Notes: generated by a model not told the origin, from the sequence alone. Positions 47,826-57,824 are shown, counted from the first letter of the stretch. The stretch is 64,000 nucleotides of DNA from an uncultured Lachnospiraceae bacterium (GCA_947626795.1 CANQTH010000004.1:1-64000); one strand, 5' to 3'. A program made the numbers and translations.

Positions 47826-49076
47826 CTACGGCCGGACCTGCCCGTTCCCATAAATGACATATTTTGTGCTTGTCAGCTCCTTTAGCCCCATCGGCCCCCT
47901 CGCATGGAGCTTCTGAGTGCTGATGCCGATCTCCCCGCCAAACCCAAATTCAAACCCGTCCGTGAACCGGGTGGAGGCGTTCACATAGACGGCCGCCGCG
48001 TCGACCTCGTCCAAAAACCTGCGGGAACGGTCGTAATCCCTGGTAATGATGGCCTCAGAATGCCCGGTGTTGTATCGATTGATATGGGCGATCGCCTCGT
48101 CGATGCCAGAAACCGTCTTAATGGAGAGGACATAGTCCAGGTATTCCTTCCCCCAGTCCTCTTCCGTGGCCGGGACGATATCCGCGCAGGCTTCCCTGCT
48201 CGGCGCGTCCCCGCGCAGCTCCACGTTCTTCTCTTTCAGCCTCGCCGCCAGCTTCGGAAGCAGCGCGTCCTTTTCCTTCTCATGGACGACCAGGGACTCG
48301 CAGGCGTTGCACACGCCGATCCGCTGTGTCTTCGCATTGAAGATGATCTCGACCGCCATGTCAAGATCCGCGCCCTCGTCCACGTAAATATGGCAGTTCC
48401 CCGTCCCCGTCTCGATGACGGGCACCGTGGAACGCTCCACGACCGTGCGGATCAGTCCGGCCCCGCCCCGCGGGATCAGGACGTCCACGTACTGGTTCAA
48501 GCGCATAAATTCCTCCGCCGTCTCATGGCTGGTGTCCGTGATCAACTGGATGGCGTCGTCCGGCAGCCCGCATTCCGCCAGCGCTCCCTTCAAGACCTCC
48601 GTGATCGCGCGGTTGGAGTGGATCGCGTCCTTGCCGCCGCGCAGGATCACCACGTTCCCGGCCTTGAAGCACAGCCCGAACGCATCCGCCGTCACATTTG
48701 GGCGCGACTCGTAGATAATGCCGATCACGCCTAATGGGACGCGCTTTTGCCCGATCACCAGCCCGTTCGGGCGGCGCTTCATGGAAAGGACTTCCCCGAT
48801 CGGGTCTTCCAGGCCCGCGATCTGCCTTAGCCCTTCCGCCATCTGCCCGATCCTGCCTTCCGTCAATTGCAGGCGGTCAACGAGCGCGGGCGGCATCCCG
48901 TTTCCCCGCGCGTTGTCAAGATCTCTCCCGTTGGCCTCTAAGATCTCATCCTTCCGTTTTATCAGAAGCTCCGCGGCCGTTTCCAACGCCTGGTTCTTTT
49001 CCCCTGTAGAAAGAGTCCGCATCGCCGCCTCCGCCGCTTTCGCCTTCTCCCCAATCTGCTTTAATGTCAATTCCAT
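47826..49076 (-). CDS. proA: Glutamate-5-semialdehyde dehydrogenase
   Basis: [48 protein letters not shown]. Confidence 0.97.
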   Translation of the reverse strand: MELTLKQIGEKAKAAEAAMRTLSTGEKNQALETAAELLIKRKDEILEANGRDLDNARGNGMPPALVDRLQLTEGRIGQMAEGLRQIAGLEDPIGEVLSMKRRPNGLVIGQKRVPLGVIGIIYESRPNVTADAFGLCFKAGNVVILRGGKDAIHSNRAITEVLKGALAECGLPDDAIQLITDTSHETAEEFMRLNQYVDVLIPRGGAGLIRTVVERSTVPVIETGTGNCHIYVDEGADLDMAVEIIFNAKTQRIGVCNACESLVVHEKEKDALLPKLAARLKEKNVELRGDAPSREACADIVPATEEDWGKEYLDYVLSIKTVSGIDEAIAHINRYNTGHSEAIITRDYDRSRRFLDEVDAAAVYVNASTRFTDGFEFGFGGEIGISTQKLHARGPMGLKELTSTKYVIYGNGQVRP

Positions 49077-49117
49077 TATGCCCTCCATTCCTCCTAAGCC
49101 TTATGGAGGCCCTCTTT

Positions 49118-49192
49118 TACGGATTCCCTCCTGGCTAAATCTTTGTATCCTTACGGACTTTGCAGCAAGCGCAAAGTCCTAAGCTGAACTGC
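49118..49192 (+). repeat. Right-half copy of the GTAACAGTTCAGCC repeat family
   Basis: ACGGATTCCCTCCTGGCTAAATCTTTGTATCCTTACGGACTTTGCAGCAAGCGCAAAGTCCTAAGCTGAACTG. Confidence 0.8.
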
Positions 49193-49198
49193 CGCTGT

Positions 49199-49780
49199 TT
49201 AACCGTTCTGCCCATCCCGAAAATATCGGACGCCCCGCTCCGTCGCGACCGCGTCCATCGCGACGTCCTGCGCGTCGCAGGCAAGCGCCTCCACAAGCTG
49301 CGCGCCATAGGCGACCCCGACCTTGCGGCAGCCGGGATACCTCGCAAAATACCGATCGTAATACCCCTTCCCATAGCCTATGCGGTTCCCCCTCGCGTCA
49401 AACCCGAGGCCCGGTACGAGGACGAGTGCCCCCGCCGCGCGGATCAGCCTGTCCCCGGCCGGCTCCATCACATGGAAGCTCCCTTCCTGAAACTCCCCAA
49501 GGTCCCGCACCTGGTAAAACTCCATATCCAGGCCCGCCACCCGCGGGAACGCGACGCATTTCCCCCGCTCCAGCGCTTCCGCCGCCAGAGCCAGCAGATC
49601 CGTCTCGCTCCCCAGCGGATAATAGAAATACAAGATCTCGGCCTCCTGGTACCAGGGCTGCCGCCGGATCTTTCCGCAAATCTCTTCTGAGAGACGCGCG
49701 ATCTCCGCTTCCGTAAGGCTGTCCCGCCTCTGCCGCAGGATCTTCCGGATCCGCCCTTTAGTTTGCCTTTGCGCGTCCAT
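49199..49780 (-). CDS. 5-formyltetrahydrofolate cyclo-ligase
   Basis: ILYFYYPLGSETDLLALAAEAL; LVLVPGLGFDARGNRIGYGKGYYDRYF. Confidence 0.95.
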   Translation of the reverse strand: MDAQRQTKGRIRKILRQRRDSLTEAEIARLSEEICGKIRRQPWYQEAEILYFYYPLGSETDLLALAAEALERGKCVAFPRVAGLDMEFYQVRDLGEFQEGSFHVMEPAGDRLIRAAGALVLVPGLGFDARGNRIGYGKGYYDRYFARYPGCRKVGVAYGAQLVEALACDAQDVAMDAVATERGVRYFRDGQNG

Positions 49781-49979
49781 ATTTTTCTCCTAAGTTCTCC
49801 ACCGACCCGTCCGGGGCCACCATGTCGATCTGATCAAGCTGCGCGCGCAGGTTGCGCCGTATGTTCGCAAGGAACTCCTCGCGCAGCAGGGCCTGTTCCT
49901 TCCTTTCCGCCTCGGTCAGCCCCTCGGCCTTCGACTTTCTCGCCAGGGCGTTGATCCGGTCTATCTTTTTTTGATCCAT
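49758..49979 (-). CDS. DUF896 (YnzC-like) protein
   Basis: MDQKKIDRINALARKSKAEGLTEAERKEQALLREEFLANIRRNLRAQLDQI. Confidence 0.95.
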   Translation of the reverse strand: MDQKKIDRINALARKSKAEGLTEAERKEQALLREEFLANIRRNLRAQLDQIDMVAPDGSVENLGEKYGRAKAN

Positions 49980-50003
49980 CGGTCCTTCCCTCCACTGCCG
50001 CTC

Positions 50004-50849
50004 CTAATTTATGCTTTTCTCAATGAAATCCGCGATATAAAAATCTTCGTTCCAATGCTCCTTAAAGAGCGTCCCGACAAAATTCCCCTCGAAGATCCGA
50101 TGCAGGATGCCCACGTCCGCGCCGTTCGCAATGATCATGTCCGCGCCGGAGAGCGTGGCGATCTTCGCCGCCGTGATCTTCGTCTCCATGCCGCCCGTGC
50201 CTACGTCGCTCCCCGTCGAGCTTTTCGCCATGGCAAGCACATCCCCGTCCAGCTCGTCCACGACCTTGACAAGCTCCGCTTCCGGGTTCTTGTGCGGGTC
50301 GTCTGTGAACAGCCCGTCAATATCCGACAGCAGGATCAGAAGATCGGCCCCAATGAGGGACGCCACGATCGCGGACAGCGTGTCGTTGTCCCCGAACTGC
50401 ATCTCGTACGTCGATACTGTGTCATTCTCATTCACGATCGGAATGACGCCTAAGTGGAACAGCTCCTCGAAGGTATTTTGCGCGTTCTTCCGCGAGACGT
50501 TGTTCAGCATCGTCCCCTTCGTCATCAGAACCTGCCCCGCCGTCTGATGGTATTCGGAAAACATTTTCTGATACGTCATCATCAGCCTCGCCTGCCCGAC
50601 GGACGCGCACGCCTGCTTCGTGGAGATCCCCTCGGGCGGCTCTGTCAAGCCGATCGCCTTGCGTCCCACCGCGATCGCGCCGGAACTCACCAGGCAGACG
50701 TCGATCCCCTGGTTGCGGATATCGCAAAGCTCCCGCACCAATTTTTCTAATTTCCCAAAATTCAGGTTTCCCGTCGCCTCATGGTTCAGGGATGAGGATC
50801 CGATCTTTACCACGACCCTCTTTTTCTTCCTGAAATAATCGCTTTCCAT
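50004..50849 (-). CDS. proB: Glutamate 5-kinase
   Basis: RVVVKIGSSSLN; VSSGAIAVGRKAIG; FGDNDTLSAIVASLIGADLLILLSDIDGLF. Confidence 0.96.
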   Translation of the reverse strand: MESDYFRKKKRVVVKIGSSSLNHEATGNLNFGKLEKLVRELCDIRNQGIDVCLVSSGAIAVGRKAIGLTEPPEGISTKQACASVGQARLMMTYQKMFSEYHQTAGQVLMTKGTMLNNVSRKNAQNTFEELFHLGVIPIVNENDTVSTYEMQFGDNDTLSAIVASLIGADLLILLSDIDGLFTDDPHKNPEAELVKVVDELDGDVLAMAKSSTGSDVGTGGMETKITAAKIATLSGADMIIANGADVGILHRIFEGNFVGTLFKEHWNEDFYIADFIEKSIN

Positions 50850-51014
50850 CGTAATCGTTCCCTGCCCTCCCGCATCCGCGCGCCGCCGCTCCGGCAATCC
50901 GCCAGGCCTTGGCGCCTTCCGCGCCGTTTTACCGTAAGTCAATTTATCGGCAAGGACATTATAACCGATTCTAATTTTACTTGCAACTTATTTTCACGGC
51001 TCCGCGTAACCCAT

Positions 51015-51119
51015 CGTAACGATTCAGCCTTTGGCAAAGAGCCGGATTCCCTCTCGGCAAAATTTACACATTCCTATGGACTTTGCGGCAAGCGCAAAGT
51101 CCTGGGCCAAACGATTACG
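51015..51119 (+). repeat. Internally deleted member of the GTAACAGTTCAGCC repeat family
   Basis: CGTAACGATTCAGCCTTTGGCAAAGAGCCGGATTCCCTCTCGGCAAAATTTACACATTCCTATGGACTTTGCGGCAAGCGCAAAGTCCTGGGCCAAACGATTACG. Confidence 0.88.
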
Positions 51120-51133
51120 TTCCTTTGTAACTC

Positions 51134-51162
51134 AAAAAAATCCCCCGCCTTGCGGCGGGGGC
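51134..51162 (-). terminator. Intrinsic terminator of the rnf operon
   Basis: CCCCCGCC/GGCGGGGG stem; ATTTTTTTG on minus strand. Confidence 0.85.
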
Positions 51163-51186
51163 GGATCCCATCTTAGCGGGATCTTT

Positions 51187-51217
51187 GTAACAGCTCAGCC
51201 TTGCGGCTAAACTGTTA
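51187..51217. repeat. Minimal palindromic member of the repeat family (TIRs only)
   Basis: GTAACAGCTCAGCC-TTGC-GGCTAAACTGTTA. Confidence 0.8.
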
Positions 51218-51252
51218 GGAATCTTCCTGTCCTTACGGGCATCCCATGATCT

Positions 51253-52053
51253 TCACACTGCCTTGCTGATGATCTTCTTCGGGCATTTTTCCGCGCAGGC
51301 GCCGCATCCGGTACACTTCTCATAATCAATATGCGCGACATTGTCCGTGACCGTCACGGCGTTCTGCGGGCAGTTCTTCTCGCAAAGACGGCATCCAATG
51401 CAGCCGACGCTGCAGGCCGCCATGACGTCTTTCCCCTTATCCTTGGAATTGCACTGAACCCTGTGCTTAGAATCATAGGGAACAAGCTCGATCAGGTTCT
51501 TCGGGCAGGCCGCCACGCATTTCCCGCAGGCTTTGCAGGCCTCCTCGTCCACCAGCGCGATGCCGTTCACAATGTGGATCGCGTCGAACGGACAGGCCTT
51601 CACGCAGCTCCCGTACCCCAGGCAGCCGTAATTGCAGGACTTCGCGCCGCCGTTCGGGATGAACGCCATCGCCGCGCAGTCCTCCACGCCGCTGTATTTA
51701 TAATCCTGCTTCCCTTTCTCGCAATCCCCGGCGCATTTCACGAACGCGACCTTCCGCGTCCCTTCTTCCGCGGCCACTCCCATGATCTCCCCGACCAGGG
51801 ACGCGACGGGCGCGCCGCCCACCGGGCATTGGTTCACCGGGGCCTCGCCCTTCACGATCGCCGCCGCCAAGCCGGAACATCCGGCATATCCGCAGCCGCC
51901 GCAGTTATTTCCCGGAAGGACGCCAAGGATCGCTTCCTCCCTCTCATCTACCTCAACCTTGAACTTCTCCCCGAAGATCCCCAGGAAAAAGCCAAGGAAA
52001 ATGCCTGTTCCGCCCACGACCGCCGCGGCAATGGCAATTGCTACTATATCCAT
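51253..52053 (-). CDS. rnfB: Rnf complex ferredoxin subunit RnfB
   Basis: LPGNNCGGCGYAGCSGLAAAIVKGEAPVNQCPVGG; multiple 4Fe-4S motifs; last gene of operon. Confidence 0.95.
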   Translation of the reverse strand: MDIVAIAIAAAVVGGTGIFLGFFLGIFGEKFKVEVDEREEAILGVLPGNNCGGCGYAGCSGLAAAIVKGEAPVNQCPVGGAPVASLVGEIMGVAAEEGTRKVAFVKCAGDCEKGKQDYKYSGVEDCAAMAFIPNGGAKSCNYGCLGYGSCVKACPFDAIHIVNGIALVDEEACKACGKCVAACPKNLIELVPYDSKHRVQCNSKDKGKDVMAACSVGCIGCRLCEKNCPQNAVTVTDNVAHIDYEKCTGCGACAEKCPKKIISKAV

Positions 52054-52098
52054 ATCCATTCCTCCTATCATCGTCACAGTTTGGCTTGCACGCGCAGT

Positions 52099-52674
52099 TT
52101 AGATCATCCCCGAAAATCCCATGAAGGCGATCGACATCAGGCTGGCCGTGATCAGCACGATCGCCGTCCCCTGGAAACGCTTCGGGACGTCGTTGTACTC
52201 GATCTTCTCACGGATGCCCGCCATGATCACGATCGCGAGGAAAAAGCCGACGGAAGTCGCGAGGCCGTTCACAACGCCCTCAAGCAGGCCGTAGCCCTTC
52301 GTCACATTCGTCAAAGCGACGCCCAACACGGCGCAGTTCGTCGTGATCAGCGGAAGGTACACGCCCAGCGACTCATATAAGGGGGGCATGTTTTTCCGCA
52401 GGAACATCTCCACGAACTGAACCAGCGAAGCGATGACAAGGATAAATACGATCGTCTGCAGGTACTGCACGTCACAGGGCGTCAGGATAAATTTATAGAT
52501 CAGCCCGGTCACAAACGAGGCCAGGGTGATGACGAAGATGACCGCCCCGCCCATCCCGGCCGCCGTCTCCGTTTTCTTCGATACGCCTAAAAACGGGCAA
52601 ATGCCCAAAAACTGGCTCAGCACTACGTTATTCACAATGGCAGAGCCGATTGCAATGATCAATAACTCTTTCAA
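52099..52674 (-). CDS. rnfA: Rnf complex membrane subunit RnfA
   Basis: NNVVLSQFLGICPFLGVSKKTETAAGMGGAVIFV. Confidence 0.96.
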   Translation of the reverse strand: MKELLIIAIGSAIVNNVVLSQFLGICPFLGVSKKTETAAGMGGAVIFVITLASFVTGLIYKFILTPCDVQYLQTIVFILVIASLVQFVEMFLRKNMPPLYESLGVYLPLITTNCAVLGVALTNVTKGYGLLEGVVNGLATSVGFFLAIVIMAGIREKIEYNDVPKRFQGTAIVLITASLMSIAFMGFSGMI

Positions 52675-52686
52675 CTGTCCCGCCTC

Positions 52687-53364
52687 CTATTCTTCCGCTT
52701 TTTTCGCCGCGGACTGCGATTTCCCGGTGCAGAGCGCGGACTGCGTGCAGCTCGCGCAATCTCCGGTCAGGCATCCTGCCGGGGCCGCGAGCGGCTTGCC
52801 TTTCTTTTCCATCTTGTCCCTTACGACGTTCATGCCCGCCACAAGGAACGCCAATACCAAAAACGCCCCCGGCGCCATGACAAATACCGTGATCCCCAAG
52901 GACGCGCCTAAGATCTGGCGGATGAAGCCGATCAGCGTCAAGCCGATCGTGAAGCCCAAGCCCATCCCAAGACCGTCAAAAATCGACGGCACGACAGGGT
53001 TCTTGGACGCATAGCTCTCCGCACGGCCAAGGATGATGCAGTTTACCACGATAAGCGGGATATACACGCCCAGTGCCTCGGAAAGCGCAGGCGTATACGC
53101 CTGCATCACAAACTGCACAATCGTCACAAGGGAAGCCACGATCACGATGTAAGCCGGCATGCGCACGCCGTTCGGGATCACCTTGCGGAACGCGGAGATC
53201 AGCAGGTTGGACATGACAAGGACCACCGTGGTGGAAAGCCCCATGCCCACGCCGTTCACCGCCGAGGACGTCACCGCCAAAGTCGGGCACATCCCCAGCA
53301 TCAATACAAAGGTAGGATTCTCTTTGATGATACCGTTATACAGACGTTCTATATTTTTATTCAT
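52687..53364 (-). CDS. rnfE: Rnf complex membrane subunit RnfE with Cys-rich C-terminal tail
   Basis: NPTFVLMLGMCPTLAVTSSAVNGVGMGL; EALGVYIPLIVVNCIILGRAE. Confidence 0.96.
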   Translation of the reverse strand: MNKNIERLYNGIIKENPTFVLMLGMCPTLAVTSSAVNGVGMGLSTTVVLVMSNLLISAFRKVIPNGVRMPAYIVIVASLVTIVQFVMQAYTPALSEALGVYIPLIVVNCIILGRAESYASKNPVVPSIFDGLGMGLGFTIGLTLIGFIRQILGASLGITVFVMAPGAFLVLAFLVAGMNVVRDKMEKKGKPLAAPAGCLTGDCASCTQSALCTGKSQSAAKKAEE

Positions 53365-53367
53365 AAT

Positions 53368-53979
53368 CTAGTTCCCTCCCTGTAAAACGTCCCGGAAATA
53401 TACCAGGCACGCATTGACGCCATTCGTGATGGCCCTTGAAGAAATCGTGGCCCCTGTGACCGCCTGGATCTCATTGTCCGCCGCGGCCTCCGTCTTTACG
53501 ACGTCGTACGATTCCTCCGCCTTATTCTCAAACTGGGAATAAAACGGCTCTTCCGTTACCAGCATCCCAAGCCCCGGCGTCTCGCTGATCGTCGTGACGG
53601 AATAGCCGTTCAGCGTCCCGTCGTCCTGGATGCCCACCGAAAATGAGATGTCCGCCTGGCTGCCTTCGTGGGAGGTCACGTTCAGCACATACCCCAGCAC
53701 GTTCCCGGAAGCGTCAAGCGCCTTGTTCACCGCCGTGATCTCGTCATTCGGATATTCGCTGGAAGCAAGGGCCTCCGCCGCTTTTTCCGCGTCAAACGAA
53801 TCGTCCTCCTCAAATGTCTCCGCTTCTTCAAATACCACGCGGTACGCCTCGTCAAGCGCCGCTTTTTCCGCCTCGGCGATCGGCTCTTTCGTAATCCCGT
53901 AGACAATCCCGAGCAAAAGCCCTAATACCAGCGTGAAAGCGGTCAGTACCAACGCGTCATGCACGATTTTCTTATTCAT
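53368..53979 (-). CDS. rnfG: Rnf complex FMN-bound subunit RnfG
   Basis: TPGLGMLVTEEPFYSQF; EIQAVTGATISSRAITNGVNAC flavinylation-type motif. Confidence 0.95.
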   Translation of the reverse strand: MNKKIVHDALVLTAFTLVLGLLLGIVYGITKEPIAEAEKAALDEAYRVVFEEAETFEEDDSFDAEKAAEALASSEYPNDEITAVNKALDASGNVLGYVLNVTSHEGSQADISFSVGIQDDGTLNGYSVTTISETPGLGMLVTEEPFYSQFENKAEESYDVVKTEAAADNEIQAVTGATISSRAITNGVNACLVYFRDVLQGGN

Positions 53980-54913
53980 GCTGCTTTCCCCCTTTCTTCA
54001 GTCCAAAAGCCCTCGGGATCGTAAATTTCTCAATGATCGGGACCAAAAGGTTGCTCAAGATGATCGCAAAGGAAACGCCCTCCGCGTTCGCGCCAAAGAC
54101 GCGGAACAGCCCGGTCAATATGCCGATCAGGACGCCGTACACGATCTTCCCCATCGGGGTGATCGGGGACGTCACATAATCCGTCGCCATGAAAAACGCG
54201 CCCAGCATCAGGCCGCCGCCGCAAAGCTGCGCCGTCAGGTAGCCGCCGTCAAGCCCATGGCCGCCAAATAACAGGATGAAGATCGCAAACGACACGATAT
54301 AGCTCGCCGGGATCGTCAGGTCGATCACTCCCAGCAGGATCAGGATCACAGCCCCGATCAGGATCGCGATCACGCTTGTCTCTCCGATCGTGCCCGGGAT
54401 CGTCCCGATCAGCATCCGCATCGTGTCCACTTCCCCGCCGCTCCGCATCACGGCGAGCGGCGTCGCGCCCGTCGCGCCGTCATACGTATAGCTCGTCATC
54501 GTCCCCGCGAAGGAGACCAGCAAAAAGCACCTCGCCCCAAGCGCCGGGTTCATGAAGTTCTGCCCCAGCCCGCCAAAAAGCATTTTCACCACTACGATCG
54601 CGAACACGCTGCCCAAGACCGCCTGCCAGATCGGAAGCGTATGCGGCAGGTTCAAGGCCAGCAGCAGCCCGGTCACGACCGCGCTCAAATCTTTGATCGT
54701 GCTTTTTTGGTGGAGCAGCATCTCATAGATCCATTCAGAAGCCACGCAGGTTATGATGCAGACCGCGATCAGGAGCAGCGCCCTTAACCCGAAATTCCAG
54801 ACGCCAAAACATGTCGCCGGCAACAACGCGATCACCACATAGAGCATGATTCTGGCGGATGTATCTTTGGCGCGGATATGCGACGAAGATGATACATTAT
54901 ATAAATCACTCAC
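53972..54913 (-). CDS. rnfD: Rnf complex membrane subunit RnfD
   Basis: Polytopic; DGATGATPLAVM flavinylation-type motif; GTG start with GAGGTG RBS inferred. Confidence 0.93.
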   Translation of the reverse strand: MSDLYNVSSSSHIRAKDTSARIMLYVVIALLPATCFGVWNFGLRALLLIAVCIITCVASEWIYEMLLHQKSTIKDLSAVVTGLLLALNLPHTLPIWQAVLGSVFAIVVVKMLFGGLGQNFMNPALGARCFLLVSFAGTMTSYTYDGATGATPLAVMRSGGEVDTMRMLIGTIPGTIGETSVIAILIGAVILILLGVIDLTIPASYIVSFAIFILLFGGHGLDGGYLTAQLCGGGLMLGAFFMATDYVTSPITPMGKIVYGVLIGILTGLFRVFGANAEGVSFAIILSNLLVPIIEKFTIPRAFGLKKGGKQHE

Positions 54914-54933
54914 TGTAAGACACCTCTTTCTCT

Positions 54934-56256
54934 CTATTTTTTCTTTCTTCTCTCTGCGAGAATCTGCTTTTTCATCGTGCGGATCGACTGCGCCAACGGA
55001 ATCTTCGCCGGGCAGATGTAACTGCAGCTCCCGCATTCGATGCACTCCATGCCGTTCCATTTCTCAAACCCGGCCATATCGCCATGGCCCGCCATCTTCG
55101 CTAATCTGGTGGGGACGATCTGCTCCGGGCAGGCTCCCACGCACCGCCCGCAATTGATGCAGGCCGTCGTCTCGCTGGCCGCCACATCGTCCTTAGCCAG
55201 GCACAGCAGGGAGGAAGATGTCTTCGTCGTCGGGATATCCAGCCCAAACATGGCAAATCCCATCATCGGCCCGCCGGAAATGATCTTCTCCGGCTGCTCC
55301 TTAAAGCCCCCGGCCGCCTCTAAGACTTCCGCATAGCTCATCCCAAGGCAGATGTCGAAATTCCCCGGCTCGGCGACCGCGTCACCCGTCACCGTAAAAA
55401 TGCGGTTCGTCACGGGCCTGCCCAATTTCACCGCCTTGTAGATCGAGATCAGCGTCTCCACATTGTCCACGATGCAGCCCGCGTCCGCCGGAAGCATCGT
55501 GGAATTGATCTTCCGCTTCGTCGTCGCGTAAATGAGCTGCCGCTCCCCGCCCTGCGGGTATTTCGTCTTCAACGGACAGACTTCCATGCGCGGCTCGTCC
55601 TTGGTCAGCTCTTTCAGCTTGGCGATGCAGTCCGGCTTGTTGTCCTCGACGCCGAACAGCCCCTTCGCATTGTCGAACAACTGCAGGACGATCCGCATCC
55701 CTTCGATCAGATCCTGCGGATTCTCCAGCATCCTGCGGTAATCCGCCGTCAAATACGGCTCGCACTCCGCGCAGTTCGCGATAATGTACTCGATCTTCCC
55801 CGGCTCTTTCGGGGACAGCTTCACATGGGTCGGGAAACCCGCGCCTCCCATGCCTACCACGCCCGCTTCCTTCACCCTTCCAATGATCTCCTCCTTGGAA
55901 AGGGACGCCACGTTGTCCACCGGGGAATAAGCGACTTCCTTCATCTCCCCGTCATTCTCGATGACGATGGAATTGACCATGTCGCCCACCGCCCCCCTGC
56001 GCGGCTGGATCGCCTTCACCGTACCGGATACGGAAGAATAAACCGGAGCGGATACAAAACCGCCTGCTTCGGCAATCTTCTGCCCCCGCAGCACGGTATC
56101 CCCGACAGCGACGATCGGCGTCGCCGGGGCCCCGATATGCTGAGATACCGGAAATACCAGTTCACTTTTGGGTAATAGCTCGCGGATCGGCTTATCCTTG
56201 GAAAATTCCTTTCCGTCATGTGGATGAACGCCGCCTTTAAATGTCATGAAACCCAT
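54934..56256 (-). CDS. rnfC: Rnf complex subunit RnfC
   Basis: KGGVHPHDGKEFSKDKPIREL; GMGGAGFPTHVKLSP; CINCGRCVGACPEQIVP; CIECGSCSYICPAKIPL. Confidence 0.96.
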   Translation of the reverse strand: MGFMTFKGGVHPHDGKEFSKDKPIRELLPKSELVFPVSQHIGAPATPIVAVGDTVLRGQKIAEAGGFVSAPVYSSVSGTVKAIQPRRGAVGDMVNSIVIENDGEMKEVAYSPVDNVASLSKEEIIGRVKEAGVVGMGGAGFPTHVKLSPKEPGKIEYIIANCAECEPYLTADYRRMLENPQDLIEGMRIVLQLFDNAKGLFGVEDNKPDCIAKLKELTKDEPRMEVCPLKTKYPQGGERQLIYATTKRKINSTMLPADAGCIVDNVETLISIYKAVKLGRPVTNRIFTVTGDAVAEPGNFDICLGMSYAEVLEAAGGFKEQPEKIISGGPMMGFAMFGLDIPTTKTSSSLLCLAKDDVAASETTACINCGRCVGACPEQIVPTRLAKMAGHGDMAGFEKWNGMECIECGSCSYICPAKIPLAQSIRTMKKQILAERRKKK

Positions 56257-56334
56257 CTTCGTGCCCCCACTTTCTTCTTAGATTTTTGCCCATTCCGCAT
56301 CCATGCCCTTCCATGCATGGACGCCGCTTTCTTT

Positions 56335-56516
56335 GTTATTATACCATCTCGGCTATCGTCTCGATGGAGATACTCGTCAAATGCCTCTTGACGCAAGCGT
56401 CATTGGCACTTTCCTCGTTATTATACCATCTCGACTATCGTCTCGTTGGAAATACTCGTCAAATGCCTCTTGACGCAAGCGCCATCGGCACTTTCCTCGT
56501 TATTATACCATATCTT
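56335..56516 (-). repeat. 82-bp tandem repeat upstream of rnfC carrying three identical -10 boxes
   Basis: ATTATACCAT at 56338, 56420 and 56502 (exact 82-bp spacing); intervening sequence near-identical. Confidence 0.92.
56338..56510 (-). promoter_or_regulatory. Three putative extended -10 promoters (TGGTATAATAA) for rnfCDGEAB
   Basis: Minus-strand TGGTATAAT x3, no clear -35. Confidence 0.6.
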
Positions 56517-56720
56517 CATTTTCATAGATATACTTTTTTCATCAATTTTGACCAATTTTTGATATTTTTGTGACGCCCGGCCATTTTTCCCCTTTCTTTC
56601 CATGCTTATTCCATTTGGCGGGGCGATATTTCCAAAAATTGAAGAATTCCAAAAAATGTGTTATATTCTAAGGAAACAAGCGCGCGGGCCAAGACCCATG
56701 CCGCGCAGGAAGGAGAGACT

Positions 56721-57824
56721 ATGAAAACCTGGCAGGACACCATGCCTTTTTCAGACGCAGATTCCCTGTGGGACGAATTTTTGCCGGAATCCACGTTATT
56801 TTTTGACATCGAGACGACCGGGTTCTCCCGCTCGGAAACGACCGTCTATCTGATCGGATGCGCCGCGAAGGAGGCAGTCGGCGTCCGCGTCACCCAATTT
56901 TTCGCGGAACGCCCCGAAGAAGAAAAACAGCTCCTGGAAACGTTCTTAAAGCTGGCCTCCCGCTACCGCGCGGCCGCCTCTTTCAACGGTCTTGGCTTCG
57001 ACGTGCCTTATTTGAAAAGCCGCTGCGCCGTCCACGGATTAGAAGAGCGGCTCGACAGCCTGCCCCACACGGACATCTACAAGGAGATTTCAGGGCTGCG
57101 CCATATCTTGAAGCTGCCCAACTTAAAGCAAAAGACGCTTGAATCCTTCCTTGGCGTCGCACGGGACGACGTCTTCTCCGGCGGGGAGCTGATCTCGGTC
57201 TACCACGACTACGTCAGGCGCCCAAGCGCGGAAAGCTGCGCCTTGTTAAAGCTGCACAACTACGACGACATGGCCGGGATGCCCGCCCTCTTGCCCCTCT
57301 TATCTTACCGCAGGCTGTTTGACGGCTGCTTCCAGATCCTTTCCCGGGAAGAAAAAGACTGCGCTTCCCCTGACGGCCGCGCCGCCCGGGAGTTCCTCCT
57401 GACGCTCGGCTTAATGCATCCCCTGCCCAAGCCGATCTTCGCCGCCGCGGGCGGGATCGCCTTAACGGGCGCGCAGGCGTCCGCAACGCTGTCCGCCCCG
57501 ATCTTCCAGGGGGAACTGCGGCATTTCTATCCCAACTACAAGGACTATTATTACCTGCCCGCCGAGGACATGGCCATCCACAAAAGCGTCGCCGCCTACG
57601 TGGACAAGGACTACCGCGTCAAGGCCACCGCCGCAAATTGCTACGTCAGGCGGGAAGGGAAATTCCTCCCGCAATACGGGGAACCGCGCTTCCCCTGCTT
57701 TTTTTCCGCTTATAAGGGAAAAGAACGCTATTTTGAGATGACAGAAGAATTTTTCGGTTCAAAAGAAGCCTTAAAAGACTACGCGATGAGCCTGCTTTCG
57801 CGCCTGGCCGAGACAGTAAGGTGA
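56721..57824 (+). CDS. Ribonuclease H-like / exonuclease-fold protein (YprB-like)
   Basis: TLFFDIETTGFSRSETTVYLIGC; AASFNGLGFDVPYLKSRC; HNYDDMAGMPALLPLL DEDD-type motifs. Confidence 0.85.
   Translation: MKTWQDTMPFSDADSLWDEFLPESTLFFDIETTGFSRSETTVYLIGCAAKEAVGVRVTQFFAERPEEEKQLLETFLKLASRYRAAASFNGLGFDVPYLKSRCAVHGLEERLDSLPHTDIYKEISGLRHILKLPNLKQKTLESFLGVARDDVFSGGELISVYHDYVRRPSAESCALLKLHNYDDMAGMPALLPLLSYRRLFDGCFQILSREEKDCASPDGRAAREFLLTLGLMHPLPKPIFAAAGGIALTGAQASATLSAPIFQGELRHFYPNYKDYYYLPAEDMAIHKSVAAYVDKDYRVKATAANCYVRREGKFLPQYGEPRFPCFFSAYKGKERYFEMTEEFFGSKEALKDYAMSLLSRLAETVR

Noticed and set aside
56335-56516. CRISPR-like array upstream of rnfC
   Set aside because: Repeats are contiguous 82-bp near-identical units without variable spacers and carry promoter boxes.
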